Assembly (NCBI RefSeq): GCF_009707545.1
Contig: NZ_WLYK01000001.1
Location: 124,001 to 188,000 of the forward strand
DNA from: Nakamurella alba
GTDB lineage: Bacteria; Actinomycetota; Actinomycetes; Mycobacteriales; Nakamurellaceae
Length of the DNA: 64,000 nt
Direction of reading: 5' to 3'
Both the position numbers and the translations under genes were made by a program. Shown piece by piece: positions 42,201-51,740 of the stretch. The notes below the pieces were generated by a model. The model was not told the origin of the DNA, ran no database searches, and saw only the letters and a program-made list of their open reading frames with translations. Every line of letters begins with the position of its first letter. Position 1 is the first letter of the stretch.

Positions 42201-45200
42201 TCAGCGGCGCAGCCGCTCGAGCAGTTGCGTCGTGCTGCGCGCGGGCTCGACGGACAGCTCGGCGAGGCGGTGTCGGCAGGACCGGAAGATCTCGATCACC
42301 CGGTCGTCGTCCCCCAGATCGCCGGCGATGCGCATGGCGAGCCGCCAGGCGCTCTCGCGGTAGGGGGAGGTGTCCAGCAGCGTTCTGACCTGCCGTTCCG
42401 CGTTGATCAGATCACCGGTCTCGTAGGCGGTCTCGGCGACCCGGTGGAGCAGTTCCTCCTGCAGGTCGGCGGCCTCCCGCCGGACCTCGGTGGCCCACCC
42501 CGCGGCGGAGTCGGGGAGGTAGACGCCGGAGCCCGTGGCGAGGGCATCCGACAACGCCGGATATCGGCTCGGCCCACGGACCAGGGACGCCTCCCGCGAC
42601 CTGCGGCGGAGGTCTTCCCAATCGCTCCGGATCGGCGCCCAGCGCCAGCGGACGGTCGACGCGGTGACCTCGAGACAGGTGTCTCCGATGGTGCTCCGGA
42701 TCTCGCCGAGGGCCCGGCGCAGGTAGGCCTGAGCGCTGTCGTCGGTGCGGTCGTCGAAGAGTTCCCGGAGCACGGTGCTCCGCGCGACGCCGGCCCGGTG
42801 GGCTGCTAGCGCGAGGAAGCACAGCAGCTCCACGCTCCGCCGCAGGCGCAGGCTCACCGGCCGTCCGTCGACCTCGACCACCACGTCGTCCATCTCGTGG
42901 ACCCGGACCGTCGGCCCGGACCCGTCGTGGTCGACCGCAGGGACCGTCTCGGTGGGACGGAGGCCGTGTCCGAGACGGTGCCACGGTGAGTCGGCCTCCG
43001 GGGAGGCATCGACGAGCCGGGAGAGCACGAGAGGGAACTCGCGGAGGGCCTGCAGCAGCAGGTGGTCGGACCCCTGGATCTCGGCCGCCCGCAGGGCCGC
43101 GGCCGCGGCCGCGGCCATGACCTCCTCGTCGCCCGTGTGCCAGGCCGCCTCCGCGAGATAGACTGCAGCGCTGGGGACGTGCAGCTGCCGGTCCCAGGCG
43201 AGCATGTAGTCCAGCGCGGTCGCCAGGTGGGCCTGCGCCGATTCGTGGCGCCCCTCCTTGAGATCGGCCAGCCCGAGCCAGAGCGGGAGCTGCTCCATGA
43301 CGCGGCGGTGCTGCCGGGCGGTCGGATCCGACTCGACGAGGCCCAGGGCGCGTCGTGCGCGGGGGATGTCGTCGAGGTGGCGCAGCGAGACGGCTGCTTC
43401 GAGCAGCAGGTGCAGGTGCTCGCAGTAGCGACTGGCACTTCGCGCCCGATCCGTGGTCGCCGACAGCAGCGCCACCGCCTCGTCGACCCGCCCGAGGTCC
43501 AGCAGCAACTCCACCCGCATCCGGGACAGCGCGGGCGACTTGCCCGGGTCGGTCCATTCCGAGATCAGTTCCTCCGCATCGTGCAGGCGCCCGGATGCGC
43601 GCAGCGCCGCCACCCGACTCGACCGGGAGGCGTTCCACGGTGCCGGCCTGCGGTTCACGAGCTCGCCGAGACGGCCGTGCATGAGGTCGAAACGGTGGAG
43701 CATGCCGTCGACGACCTCTCCGCAGTCGGGCGACCGGTCCCGGTAGTGATCGAGCGTCCCCGCGGCGTCCAGGCCCAACCCCGACCGCCACGCGGCGGTG
43801 ATCGTCCCCGGCCTCGACCGGTCGAGAACGGTCATGGCGTCCTGTTGCCGTCCTTCGTGGCTGTAGCAGGCCGCGATCGTCCCGGCGAGCCCAGGTTCGA
43901 GCTCCCCTCGGGGGGCGGAGCTGTGCAGCAGCACCAGCAGTCGATCGGCGATCCGCGCGCCGTCGGACCAGGACTCGTCATCCACCGCAACCACCAGTTG
44001 GGCCCGGGTCAGGGTCGTGGTCGCCGCGATCGCCGCGCTGCTGATCCGGCCCAACCAGCCGGCCACCACCCGCACGTCGCCACGGGCAAGCGCCTCCGGT
44101 ACCGCTCGGACGACCGCCTCCCTGAAGACATCGTCGTCGCCGGCATCCTGCGCCGCCCTGACCGCGTCCGCGGCACGGCCGGAACGCAGCAGCCGCAGCG
44201 CGTGGCGACGGTGCACCCCGGCCGCGGCGCCGGATTCGTCGAGCTGTCGGCGAAGGTACTGGCGGAACATGGGGTGGCAGCGCAGCTCGCTGCCGTCCTC
44301 CGAGGTCCAGAGCGGGAGGAAGCGGCCGCGGAAGGTCGCCAGCGTGCTGGTCGCCTCCGGAACCCCGACGGCGGCGGCGTCGTCGGCCGTCACCGTGTCG
44401 AAGACCGACGTCGCCACCAGGAACCACTGCAGGGCGGGGGACAGGTCACTCATGATCTCGGCGGCGAGATAGCTGTTCAGGGCTCCCGACTCGCCGCCGC
44501 TGCCGTAGGCGTGCTCGGGGAGACGCCAGGCCTGGAACAGGATGCCGGAGATCCAGCCGCCGGCGGCGGCCACCGCCTCAGCAGGCGTGCCGGAGCCGTG
44601 GTCCAGGACCCCGTACAGCTCGGCGGCCTCCGCGACGTCGAAGGCCAGCTCGCGCTCCTCCAACCGACCGACGCCGCCGACATCGAGACGTCCCCCGAGA
44701 CGGAGCGGGAAGTCCCTGCGGGAGATGAGGACGACCCGGACCTCGTCCGGCAACGAGCGCAGGAACCTGCTCAGCGTCAGTGCGGCCTCCGGGGCGTGCT
44801 CGAGATGCTCCACCTCGTCGAGCACGATCGTGCCCGCCCGGTCGTGCAACGACTCGGCGAGCAGCGCGGCCGTCTCGATGTGCGGCACCTCGGCCTGCAG
44901 GGCGCGGGAGGCCAGGCCGTCGAGCGCCGCATGGACACGGCGGAGCGCGATCTCGAGATGGGTCAGCAGGCGCCCGGGCGCGTGGTCCGACTCGTCGAGG
45001 GTCAGCCAGCTGGTCAGGGGGAGGCGGTCCGCGACCAGATCCACCACGGCGGTCGTCTTCCCCGATCCGGCGGATCCCAGCACCCAGGTCACCTGGTGCG
45101 TCGAGCACAGCGCCGCGAGGCGGTCACGGACCCGCGCCCGGCTGATCACCCACCTGTTGACCGGCGGGACCGAGAACTTGGGCCGTCCCGTTTCGTCGGC

Positions 45201-45317
45201 GTGCGCGGCCGGTCGTCCGGGCGGACCGGCCGCCCTCGTCGGACCCGCCTCATCAGGTCGGGCATGTGATTTCGGCTGCATTTCGGCACCCACAGTAGCG
45301 TCTGGGATGTCGGTCAC
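42201..45317 (-). CDS. Large MalT/SARP-type ATPase transcriptional regulator
   Basis: This 1038-aa regulator of the LuxR/MalT-SARP group has Walker A GSAGSGKTT near residues 81-89, Walker B TIVLDEVEHLE near 165, and a long middle of TPR-like helices. It lacks a C-terminal LuxR HTH. Instead the last 235 residues have an OmpR-like winged helix (VVVEVDGRPVSLRLRRSVELLCFLAL) and a BTAD-type tail (DSAQAYLRRALGEIRSTIGD, ERQVRTLLDTSPYRESAWRLAM). I chose GTG 45317 because GGAAGGAAG precedes it by 5 bases; ATG 45281 is an alternative. It is divergent from the 45595 operon and is its probable activator. Confidence 0.86.
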   Translation of the reverse strand: MTDIPDATVGAEMQPKSHARPDEAGPTRAAGPPGRPAAHADETGRPKFSVPPVNRWVISRARVRDRLAALCSTHQVTWVLGSAGSGKTTAVVDLVADRLPLTSWLTLDESDHAPGRLLTHLEIALRRVHAALDGLASRALQAEVPHIETAALLAESLHDRAGTIVLDEVEHLEHAPEAALTLSRFLRSLPDEVRVVLISRRDFPLRLGGRLDVGGVGRLEERELAFDVAEAAELYGVLDHGSGTPAEAVAAAGGWISGILFQAWRLPEHAYGSGGESGALNSYLAAEIMSDLSPALQWFLVATSVFDTVTADDAAAVGVPEATSTLATFRGRFLPLWTSEDGSELRCHPMFRQYLRRQLDESGAAAGVHRRHALRLLRSGRAADAVRAAQDAGDDDVFREAVVRAVPEALARGDVRVVAGWLGRISSAAIAATTTLTRAQLVVAVDDESWSDGARIADRLLVLLHSSAPRGELEPGLAGTIAACYSHEGRQQDAMTVLDRSRPGTITAAWRSGLGLDAAGTLDHYRDRSPDCGEVVDGMLHRFDLMHGRLGELVNRRPAPWNASRSSRVAALRASGRLHDAEELISEWTDPGKSPALSRMRVELLLDLGRVDEAVALLSATTDRARSASRYCEHLHLLLEAAVSLRHLDDIPRARRALGLVESDPTARQHRRVMEQLPLWLGLADLKEGRHESAQAHLATALDYMLAWDRQLHVPSAAVYLAEAAWHTGDEEVMAAAAAAALRAAEIQGSDHLLLQALREFPLVLSRLVDASPEADSPWHRLGHGLRPTETVPAVDHDGSGPTVRVHEMDDVVVEVDGRPVSLRLRRSVELLCFLALAAHRAGVARSTVLRELFDDRTDDSAQAYLRRALGEIRSTIGDTCLEVTASTVRWRWAPIRSDWEDLRRRSREASLVRGPSRYPALSDALATGSGVYLPDSAAGWATEVRREAADLQEELLHRVAETAYETGDLINAERQVRTLLDTSPYRESAWRLAMRIAGDLGDDDRVIEIFRSCRHRLAELSVEPARSTTQLLERLRR

Positions 45318-45360
45318 CGGGGCTTCCTTCCACGCAGAGGTGGAGGTCGCCACAGGTGCC

Positions 45361-45396
45361 GGTTCGGCGGCCCGACGTGCCGCCGATGACCGAACC
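45361..45396. promoter_or_regulatory. Inverted repeat in the divergent intergenic region
   Basis: CGGCGGC (45365-45371) and GCCGCCG (45379-45385) pair around a 7-base loop, flanked by GGTTCGG at 45361 and CCGAACC at 45390-45396. The region 45318-45594 separates the MalT/SARP regulator from the transporter operon, so the repeat may be its binding site. No clear -35/-10 pair was found. Confidence 0.35.
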
Positions 45397-45594
45397 CGCA
45401 GCAGTGTCGAAGTCAGTCCACACACGAGGCCCGGCGCCGACCTCCGCACCGCGGATGCGCCGCCGGTCCGTCCGGCAGACCAGGATCGCCCGTCGGTCCG
45501 CCCGTCCACCACAGACCTCGTCGCCGATCGGCGTTCCCCGAACGACCCGGCGGCGGCGTCTGCCACCGCAGCACCGAGACAAAGGCGTTTCCAC

Positions 45595-46761
45595 ATGAAG
45601 AATGCTGTCCGGGCAGGTGCCCTGCTCGCAGTGATCGTCACTGCCGCCGCGTGCGGTTCCGACTCCGGCGGAGGGACGTCCTCCACCCAGGCGGGATCGA
45701 GCGCGTCCCCGCAGCAGCTCTCGGCGGTCGCCGCCGCGGTCGAGGCGGACAGCGCCGTCCCGTCGTGGACGGCGCCGGGCCCGGCCCTGGACGGCTCGAA
45801 GTTGCGCGGGAAGAGCATCTACGTCATTCCGATCACCAGCCAGTCCCCGTTCGAGATCCAGGTGGAGGAGACCGAGAAGGAGATCGCCGCGAAGATGGGG
45901 ATCGAGCTCACGTTCCACACCAACCAGGGCACCGTCGCCGAGTGGGTGCAGGGCATGAACTCCGCCATCGCGGCGAAGCCGGACCTGATCTTCCTGCAGT
46001 CCGCGCCGGATCCGCGCCAGCTCCAACCGCAGATCGCCGCCGCCAACGCCGCCGGGATCCCTGTCGTCGCTTCGCACATCTGGGATGCGAAGGACCCGCA
46101 GGCTCCGGACTGCATCGGTTGCACCGGCCTCGCTGCGGTCGTCAAGGGACCGTTCTCGGATGCGGGTCGGATGATGGCCGACTGGGTCATCAACGATTCG
46201 AAGGGCACGGCCAATGTGCTGATGGTCGGCATCAAGGGCATCAACTCGGGGGACGTGGTGAACGCGGCCGAACAGGCCGAGTACGCCGCCAACTGCCCCG
46301 GGTGCAAGGTGACCACGGTCAGCCTGACCCTCGATCAGATCAGTGGCGGTTCGCTGCAGGCGGTGTCGAGCGCACTCTCCGCGGACCCGGGCATCGACTA
46401 CATCGTCCCCACCTTCGACATCCTGGTCGACGGCACGATCGCGTCGATGAACACGAGCAACCGCGCGGACGGGGTGAAGGTCGTGTCGTTCGGCGGCACC
46501 TCCTCGGTGATGGCGCAGGTCGCGAATCCGGACAGTGTCGTCGCCGCCGACGTCGCGGAGCCACTCGCCTGGACGGCCTACGCGAACCTCGACCAGGCCT
46601 TCCGGATCATTCTTGGCATGCCTCCGGTCGAAGCGGCCACCCCGGCACGGGTTTTCGACAAGACCACCATCTCGAACGCCGGCGCGGCACCCGCCTATGC
46701 CGACGGGTTCGGCACCGAGTTCGCCGACGGGTACTGGAAGCTCTGGGGTCTGGCCGGGTGA
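45595..46761 (+). CDS. RbsB-type substrate-binding lipoprotein
   Basis: This 388-aa binding protein has the signal MKNAVRAGALLAVIVTAAACG with the lipidated cysteine near residue 20. The periplasmic-binding type-1 fold follows: SIYVIPITSQSPFEIQVEETEKEIAAKMGIELTFH, AAKPDLIFLQSAPDP, AGIPVVASHIWDAKDPQAPDC and VKVVSFGGTSSVMAQVANPD. Family members bind sugars, autoinducer-2, or other small polyols. Four cysteines (CIGC and CPGC) in the mature part are unusual and could form disulfides. The gene opens the operon and overlaps the ATPase gene by GTGA. Confidence 0.91.
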   Translation: MKNAVRAGALLAVIVTAAACGSDSGGGTSSTQAGSSASPQQLSAVAAAVEADSAVPSWTAPGPALDGSKLRGKSIYVIPITSQSPFEIQVEETEKEIAAKMGIELTFHTNQGTVAEWVQGMNSAIAAKPDLIFLQSAPDPRQLQPQIAAANAAGIPVVASHIWDAKDPQAPDCIGCTGLAAVVKGPFSDAGRMMADWVINDSKGTANVLMVGIKGINSGDVVNAAEQAEYAANCPGCKVTTVSLTLDQISGGSLQAVSSALSADPGIDYIVPTFDILVDGTIASMNTSNRADGVKVVSFGGTSSVMAQVANPDSVVAADVAEPLAWTAYANLDQAFRIILGMPPVEAATPARVFDKTTISNAGAAPAYADGFGTEFADGYWKLWGLAG

Positions 46762-48365
46762 CCGGGACGGACGACCTCGGGGACCGGCCCGGGGAACCGT
46801 TGCTCCGGATCTCCGGCCTGTCGAAGGCCTACGGGACCACCCAGGCACTGAGCCACGCGGACCTGACCGTCGAGTCCGGCGAGATCCACGGGCTGCTGGG
46901 CCAGAACGGTTCGGGGAAGAGCACATTGGTGAAGTGCATCGCCGGGGTCGTCACTCCCGACGGCGGCCGCATCTTCGTCCGCGGGGAAGAGATCCCGCTG
47001 CCACTGACGGCCGCCAGGTCCGAACAGCTCGGCCTCCGGTTCGTTCACCAGAACCTGGGACTCGTTGATTCCCTGAGCGTGGCGGAGAATCTCATGCTCG
47101 AGAAGTTCTCCGGCGGGCAGCGGCACATCCGGTGGTCGGGGGTGTTCGCCGACGCCGAGAAGATGCTGGGTCAGTACGGTCTGCGCGTCGATCCACGGGT
47201 GGCGGTGCGGACGCTGACCCCGTTGATGCGGGCCCAGGTCGCGATCGCCAGGGCGCTCGCACCACTGCGGGCCGGCGGCGGCGAGGACCGGCGGGCGCTG
47301 CTCGTCCTCGACGAGCCCACGGTCTACCTCCCGAAGAAGGAGGTCGGAGCCCTCTTCGACCTGCTGCGCCGGGTGGTGGGGCACGGCCACGGGGTGCTGC
47401 TGGTGACGCACCGTCTCACCGAGTTGCTCGAGAACACGGCACGCGTCTCCGTCCTGCGTGACGCCCGCATCATCGAGACGCTGGTCACCGCGGGCTCGAG
47501 CGAGGACGAGATGGTCGGGATGGCAGTGGGTTCCGAGTGGCACAGCGGCACGGACCCGCTCGAGCAGGCTCAGGCGGTCACATCCGTCGCACCGGCGGAG
47601 CCTGGCGGTGCCGGTACGGTGACCGTGTCCGGCCTCGCCTCCCGACATCTGCGCGGCGTCGATCTCGAGCTGCTGCCGGGCGAGATCCATGGATTCACCG
47701 GTCTCGCCGAGAGCGGCTACGAGGAACTGCTGTACGCGATGTTCGGCGCCGAGGAGCGGGCTGCGGGCTCGCTGACCCTGGGGAACCTCCGGCTCGATCT
47801 TTCCCGTCTGCTGCCGAGGCAGGCGATCCGGAACGGTGTCGCGCTGGTACCGGCGAACCGACTGCAGCAGGGCATCGCCGGAGTCGCCAGCATCGAGGAG
47901 AGCCTGAGCCTGCCGGTGCTCGAACGGTACTTCCGGGCAGGCAGGCTGCGGTTGGGCCGGATGACAGCGGCGGGCGGGGAGGTGATCTCGAAGTACGGCA
48001 TCGTCGCCGGCGGACCCTCGACGCGGGTGGACACCCTCTCCGGAGGCAATCAGCAGAAGGTGTTGATCGCGAAGTGGCTGCAACGCCGGACGGCGCTGCT
48101 GCTGCTCCACGAACCGACCCAGGGCGTGGACATCGCGGCCAGGAACGACATCTGGCAGTTCGTGAGGGAAGCCGCGTCGAACTGTCCCGTCCTCGTGGCG
48201 AGCTCGGACTACGACGAGCTCGCCACCCTCTGCACACGGGTCTCGATCGTTGCCAACGGCCGGATCGCCACCACACTCGCCGGTCGCCGGATGACCGCGG
48301 ACGGCATTGCAGCGGAGTGTCTCAAGGTGCCCGGCCGTGCCGTCCCACGAGAAGGAAGCAGGTAG
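46758..48365 (+). CDS. RbsA/MglA-type double-cassette ABC ATPase
   Basis: This 535-aa fused ATPase has cassette 1 with intact Walker A GLLGQNGSGKST and Walker B LLVLDEPTVYL. Its C-loop reads LTPLMRAQVAIARAL where LSxGxQQ is usual, so the signature is degenerate. Cassette 2 lacks a canonical Walker A (GFTGLAESGYEELLYAMFG), as in all RbsA proteins, but has LSGGNQQKVLIAKWL and HEPTQGVDIAARNDIW. The second cassette therefore carries the good signature and pairs with the first cassette's ATP site. The start GTG overlaps the stop of the binding protein. Confidence 0.9.
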   Translation: MTGTDDLGDRPGEPLLRISGLSKAYGTTQALSHADLTVESGEIHGLLGQNGSGKSTLVKCIAGVVTPDGGRIFVRGEEIPLPLTAARSEQLGLRFVHQNLGLVDSLSVAENLMLEKFSGGQRHIRWSGVFADAEKMLGQYGLRVDPRVAVRTLTPLMRAQVAIARALAPLRAGGGEDRRALLVLDEPTVYLPKKEVGALFDLLRRVVGHGHGVLLVTHRLTELLENTARVSVLRDARIIETLVTAGSSEDEMVGMAVGSEWHSGTDPLEQAQAVTSVAPAEPGGAGTVTVSGLASRHLRGVDLELLPGEIHGFTGLAESGYEELLYAMFGAEERAAGSLTLGNLRLDLSRLLPRQAIRNGVALVPANRLQQGIAGVASIEESLSLPVLERYFRAGRLRLGRMTAAGGEVISKYGIVAGGPSTRVDTLSGGNQQKVLIAKWLQRRTALLLLHEPTQGVDIAARNDIWQFVREAASNCPVLVASSDYDELATLCTRVSIVANGRIATTLAGRRMTADGIAAECLKVPGRAVPREGSR

Positions 48366-48370
48366 GTCAC

Positions 48371-49510
48371 GTGAGCCCGACAGAAGCAGCCAAGAGGTCG
48401 CCCGCACTGCAAGGCCGCGGGGATCCGAGCCGCGCACGCCCGGCACCGCGTCGCCGGTTGGACCTGGAGCCGATCGCACTGCCGGTCACCTGGGTCCTGG
48501 TGATCGTCCTGTTCACGATCCTGAAACCCGGTGTGTTCCTCACCCAGGCCAACATCTCCTCCATCCTGTCCTCCCAAGCGGTCCTGGTGGTTGTCACACT
48601 CGCGATCGTGATCCCGTTCACCGTCGGTGATCTCGACGTCTCGGTGGGAGCGGTCGTCGGGTTCTCGGCGATGCTGACGGCGATCCTCAACGTGCAGCAC
48701 GACGTGCCCGTGTTCCTGGCGGTGCTCATCGCGATCGTCGCCAGCATGGCCATCGGCCTGTTCAACGGGATCGTCGCCACCACGATGAACGTCGACCTGC
48801 TGATCGTCACTCTCGGGACGGGCAGCCTGATCACCGGGGTGACCGCATGGATGAGTGATCTGAACACCATCACCGGGGTGTCGCAGGGCCTGGTGGACGC
48901 GGTGGTCGGGCACCGCATCCTGGGGATCGCCCCGGAGTTCTACTACGCGATGGTCATCGCCGTCGGCCTCTTCTACATGCTGCGCTACCTCCCGTTCGGC
49001 CGGCGCATGCTGATCGTCGGGCAGGCGCGGGATGTCGCCCTCCTGTCGGGCATCAACGTCAACCGGACGCGGGTGCTCGGGCTGGTCATGTGCTCCGGTC
49101 TGGCAGGCCTGGCCGGGGTGCTCTACGTGGGGAACAGCGGCGGAGCGACACCGTCGGGTGGTGCCGAGCTGCTGCTGCCGGCGTTTGCCGCGGCGTTCCT
49201 CGGCGCGACGTCCATCGTGCCCGGGCGGTTCAACGCCTTCGGCTCCGTGATCGCCGTGTACTTCCTGGTCACCGGTATCAACGGACTGCAGTTGCTGGGC
49301 GCACAGACCTTCGTCCAACAGCTCTTCTACGGCGCTGCACTGGTCGTCGCGGTGTCCGTGTCCTCGATGGTGCGTGCCCGGCGGAAGCGACGGGGCGACG
49401 AAGAGGCCGAGGCCGCGATGACCGAGGCCGCGGAGCCGGCCGGAGATCCTCCGGACGCGACTGTGCCGCCCGGCCGGCGCGGGAACACCGACAGCAAGGA
49501 CACCGCATGA
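48371..49510 (+). CDS. RbsC-type ABC permease
   Basis: This 379-aa polytopic permease has an N-terminal tail of about 35 residues, then about nine or ten helices. The region LVVVTLAIVIPFTVGDLDVSVGAVVGFSAM and YLPFGRRMLIVGQARDVALLSGINVNRTRVLGLVMCSGLAGLAGVLY are hallmarks of the ribose/branched-chain type family. The last 45 residues are charged and probably cytoplasmic. Five bases separate it from the ATPase stop. Its stop overlaps the next gene by ATGA. Confidence 0.92.
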   Translation: MSPTEAAKRSPALQGRGDPSRARPAPRRRLDLEPIALPVTWVLVIVLFTILKPGVFLTQANISSILSSQAVLVVVTLAIVIPFTVGDLDVSVGAVVGFSAMLTAILNVQHDVPVFLAVLIAIVASMAIGLFNGIVATTMNVDLLIVTLGTGSLITGVTAWMSDLNTITGVSQGLVDAVVGHRILGIAPEFYYAMVIAVGLFYMLRYLPFGRRMLIVGQARDVALLSGINVNRTRVLGLVMCSGLAGLAGVLYVGNSGGATPSGGAELLLPAFAAAFLGATSIVPGRFNAFGSVIAVYFLVTGINGLQLLGAQTFVQQLFYGAALVVAVSVSSMVRARRKRRGDEEAEAAMTEAAEPAGDPPDATVPPGRRGNTDSKDTA

Positions 49511-50532
49511 TCACGCGCGCCGATTTCGACTTCCACACCAACGACGGGACCGACCGGACGTGGACGGAGACCATCGGCGGGGTGTTCTCCGTACCGGAGG
49601 CGGGCATCCTCGCCAACGTCTACGTGCTGGCCCGGCCGAACCTCGGTGTGGTCACCTCCTGCGTGAACGTGCACCAGGGGCTGTGCACGACCCCGTACGA
49701 GATCGACTTCCACGACCCGCAGGTGCACCTGCCCTGCCCGTCGAGCTTCAGCAGCTTCACCCTGGACAGCGGGATGGGTGTCGAGGTCGACAGCAGCGGC
49801 GGTTACCGGATGACCTACCGGAGTGCCGACGGCAACTGCAGTTTCGACCTCGACTACTCGCCGATCATGGCCCCGTGGGACATGCACGACCCGGCCACGA
49901 ACCCGCTGCTGCCCGCCGACGGACTCAAGGACGCGGACACCGGGCTCGGGGCCGGTTGGGCACACGGCCACTTCGACCTGATCAACGAGATCACCGGCAC
50001 CCTGCGGCTGCGCGGACGCGAGTACGAGGTCCGGTGCACGGAGGGCATGGACCACAGCTGGGGCCCTCGTCCGGAGACCGGTGGCCAGGACGTGGCCGTC
50101 ACCTGGCTGCACGTCACGTTCGGGCGCAGGTTCGGGATGCACCTGGCGGCCGCCCTGGAGATCGAGGACGGCGAGGTGCGCTACGGCCCGGTCCGTTTCG
50201 GCTACGTCGTCGAGGACGGTGAGGTGACCGGCATCGAATCGGCGGAGATCATCGGAGAGACCGACCACCTGATCCCGGTCCGCAACCACATCACGGCCCG
50301 GGATGCCCGGGGGCGCGAGTGGGAGTTCGGCGGCGCCTCCGTGGGCGGTGCCCCGTGGTACTCCTGGAATCCTTTCACCTGCTCGTTCTCGAGCCTGATG
50401 CGGTACGAGAGCGGCACCGGGGAGGTCGGGCACTCGATGATGACGGACGTCTACGGGCTGGAGTTCCTGGCGGATCGCATGTCCCGGCACGGGATCTCAC
50501 GTCGCACCGCACACCCGGGCGGCACCCGGTGA
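49507..50532 (+). CDS. AttH/CrtC-like (lipocalin-type) protein, copy 1
   Basis: This 341-aa soluble protein without a signal peptide resembles the AttH/CrtC hydratase-like superfamily; databases list close relatives as DUFs (I believe DUF7064/DUF7065, unverified). The diagnostic stretch is TEGMDHSWGPRPETGG near residue 178. Other features are ANVYVLARPNLGVVTS near 36 and SVGGAPWYSWNPFTCSF near 280. CrtC relatives add water to isoprenoid double bonds, so hydration of the pathway substrate is possible but unproven. It overlaps both neighbours by 4 bases. It is paralogous to 52374-53390 and more distantly to 57895-58926. Confidence 0.82.
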   Translation: MITRADFDFHTNDGTDRTWTETIGGVFSVPEAGILANVYVLARPNLGVVTSCVNVHQGLCTTPYEIDFHDPQVHLPCPSSFSSFTLDSGMGVEVDSSGGYRMTYRSADGNCSFDLDYSPIMAPWDMHDPATNPLLPADGLKDADTGLGAGWAHGHFDLINEITGTLRLRGREYEVRCTEGMDHSWGPRPETGGQDVAVTWLHVTFGRRFGMHLAAALEIEDGEVRYGPVRFGYVVEDGEVTGIESAEIIGETDHLIPVRNHITARDARGREWEFGGASVGGAPWYSWNPFTCSFSSLMRYESGTGEVGHSMMTDVYGLEFLADRMSRHGISRRTAHPGGTR

Positions 50533-51740
50533 ACGCGCTGTCCCAGGCCGAGCGGGACCTGCCGACGACACGGTTCGCGCGTCGGGTGGCGGAGAACTAC
50601 CCGACCGATCCCGATCTCGCCGCGATGCTTGACCGGAAGATGGCCCTGCGTCGCCAGGGGCCCGGCGTCACCCCGTCGTTGGACGGACTACGGGCGTCGC
50701 TGACCGCGCTGCTCGCCGCATCCCTGGGTGGAGAGTTCACCGTCGCGGACGAGAGTTGGCTGACCGGCGGCGCATCGAAGGTCCAGATGGGGTTCACGCT
50801 GCACCGGCCGGGTCCGGGCGGCGCAGACACGGCCGAGAAGCTGATCCTCCGGATGGATCCACGCGAGCCGATCAACACGACCGACAAGACCCGCGAGTTC
50901 GAGATGGTCAGATCCCTGGTGGGCACGGTCCCGGTGCCGGAACCGCTGTGGGTCGACGCGGATGCGACCTGGTTCCCGGAGCCGGCGATCGTGTACCGGA
51001 TCGTCCCCGGGGTGGCACGTCCCTCCGGGGCGGTCACCGGTCAGGTGGTCGGCCTCGGAACGAATTTCGGACCTGAACTCCGGAAACGGCTGGCTCCGCA
51101 ATTCATCCGGGACCTTGCCGCGTTGCACACCTTCGACACGTCGACGCACCTGTACCGGAGCACGACGGCACCGACGGCAGGAACGGTGCAGAATGCGTTG
51201 TGGCGGCTGAACTACGAGCGTCGGGTGTGGGAAGAGGATCGTGGTGAGGACTGCGCACTGATAGAACTCGCCGCTTCGTGGTTGGAGCGGCATCTGCCGG
51301 AGCTCGATCACGTCGGTCCTGTGCACGGCGACTACCGCAGTGGCAACTTCCTCTTCGACGAGACCTCGGGGGAGATCACCGGCTGGCTCGACTGGGAAGG
51401 TGCTCACCTGGGCGACAGGCACTGGGACCTGGCCTGGTCCACCCAGCCGCTGTTCGGCCACCGCGACGAGAGCGGCTCCACCTTCCTGGTCAGCGGACTG
51501 CTGCCGGTGCCCGAACTGCTCGATCGCTACGAACAGGCGTCCGGGCTGCCGGTGGACCATGAGCGTCTGGACTGGTACCGGGTACTGACCTGCTACTCGA
51601 TGATGGTGAAGACCATCGGGTCGGCGTACCGGGTGTCCAGGCTCGGAAGATCCCATCAGGACGTGCTTCTCGCCCGACTGGAGGGCTCCCGCAGCGTCAT
51701 CGAGCTCGAACTCCTGAGCCTGCTGGAAAGGCTGCTGTGA
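50529..51740 (+). CDS. APH-family kinase, copy 1 of the kinase plus partner cassette
   Basis: This 403-aa kinase is of the aminoglycoside phosphotransferase fold, with an extra N-terminal region of about 70 residues. SWLTGGASKVQMGFTL is the nucleotide loop, KLILRMDP the ATP lysine, GPVHGDYRSGNFLFDE (near 264) the catalytic loop and GWLDWEGAHLGD the metal site. The C-terminus RVSRLGRSHQDVLLARLEG is shared with the second copy. The family includes LvaA, which phosphorylates 4-hydroxyvaleryl-CoA, and the kinase domain of ACAD10/11. The GTG overlaps the preceding stop. Its small partner follows with a 1-base overlap. Confidence 0.87.
   Translation: MNALSQAERDLPTTRFARRVAENYPTDPDLAAMLDRKMALRRQGPGVTPSLDGLRASLTALLAASLGGEFTVADESWLTGGASKVQMGFTLHRPGPGGADTAEKLILRMDPREPINTTDKTREFEMVRSLVGTVPVPEPLWVDADATWFPEPAIVYRIVPGVARPSGAVTGQVVGLGTNFGPELRKRLAPQFIRDLAALHTFDTSTHLYRSTTAPTAGTVQNALWRLNYERRVWEEDRGEDCALIELAASWLERHLPELDHVGPVHGDYRSGNFLFDETSGEITGWLDWEGAHLGDRHWDLAWSTQPLFGHRDESGSTFLVSGLLPVPELLDRYEQASGLPVDHERLDWYRVLTCYSMMVKTIGSAYRVSRLGRSHQDVLLARLEGSRSVIELELLSLLERLL

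Noticed and set aside
43062-45269. A 735-codon plus-strand frame opposite the large regulator
   Set aside because: Composition is typical of a shadow frame, and the minus strand has Walker motifs and winged-helix sequence.
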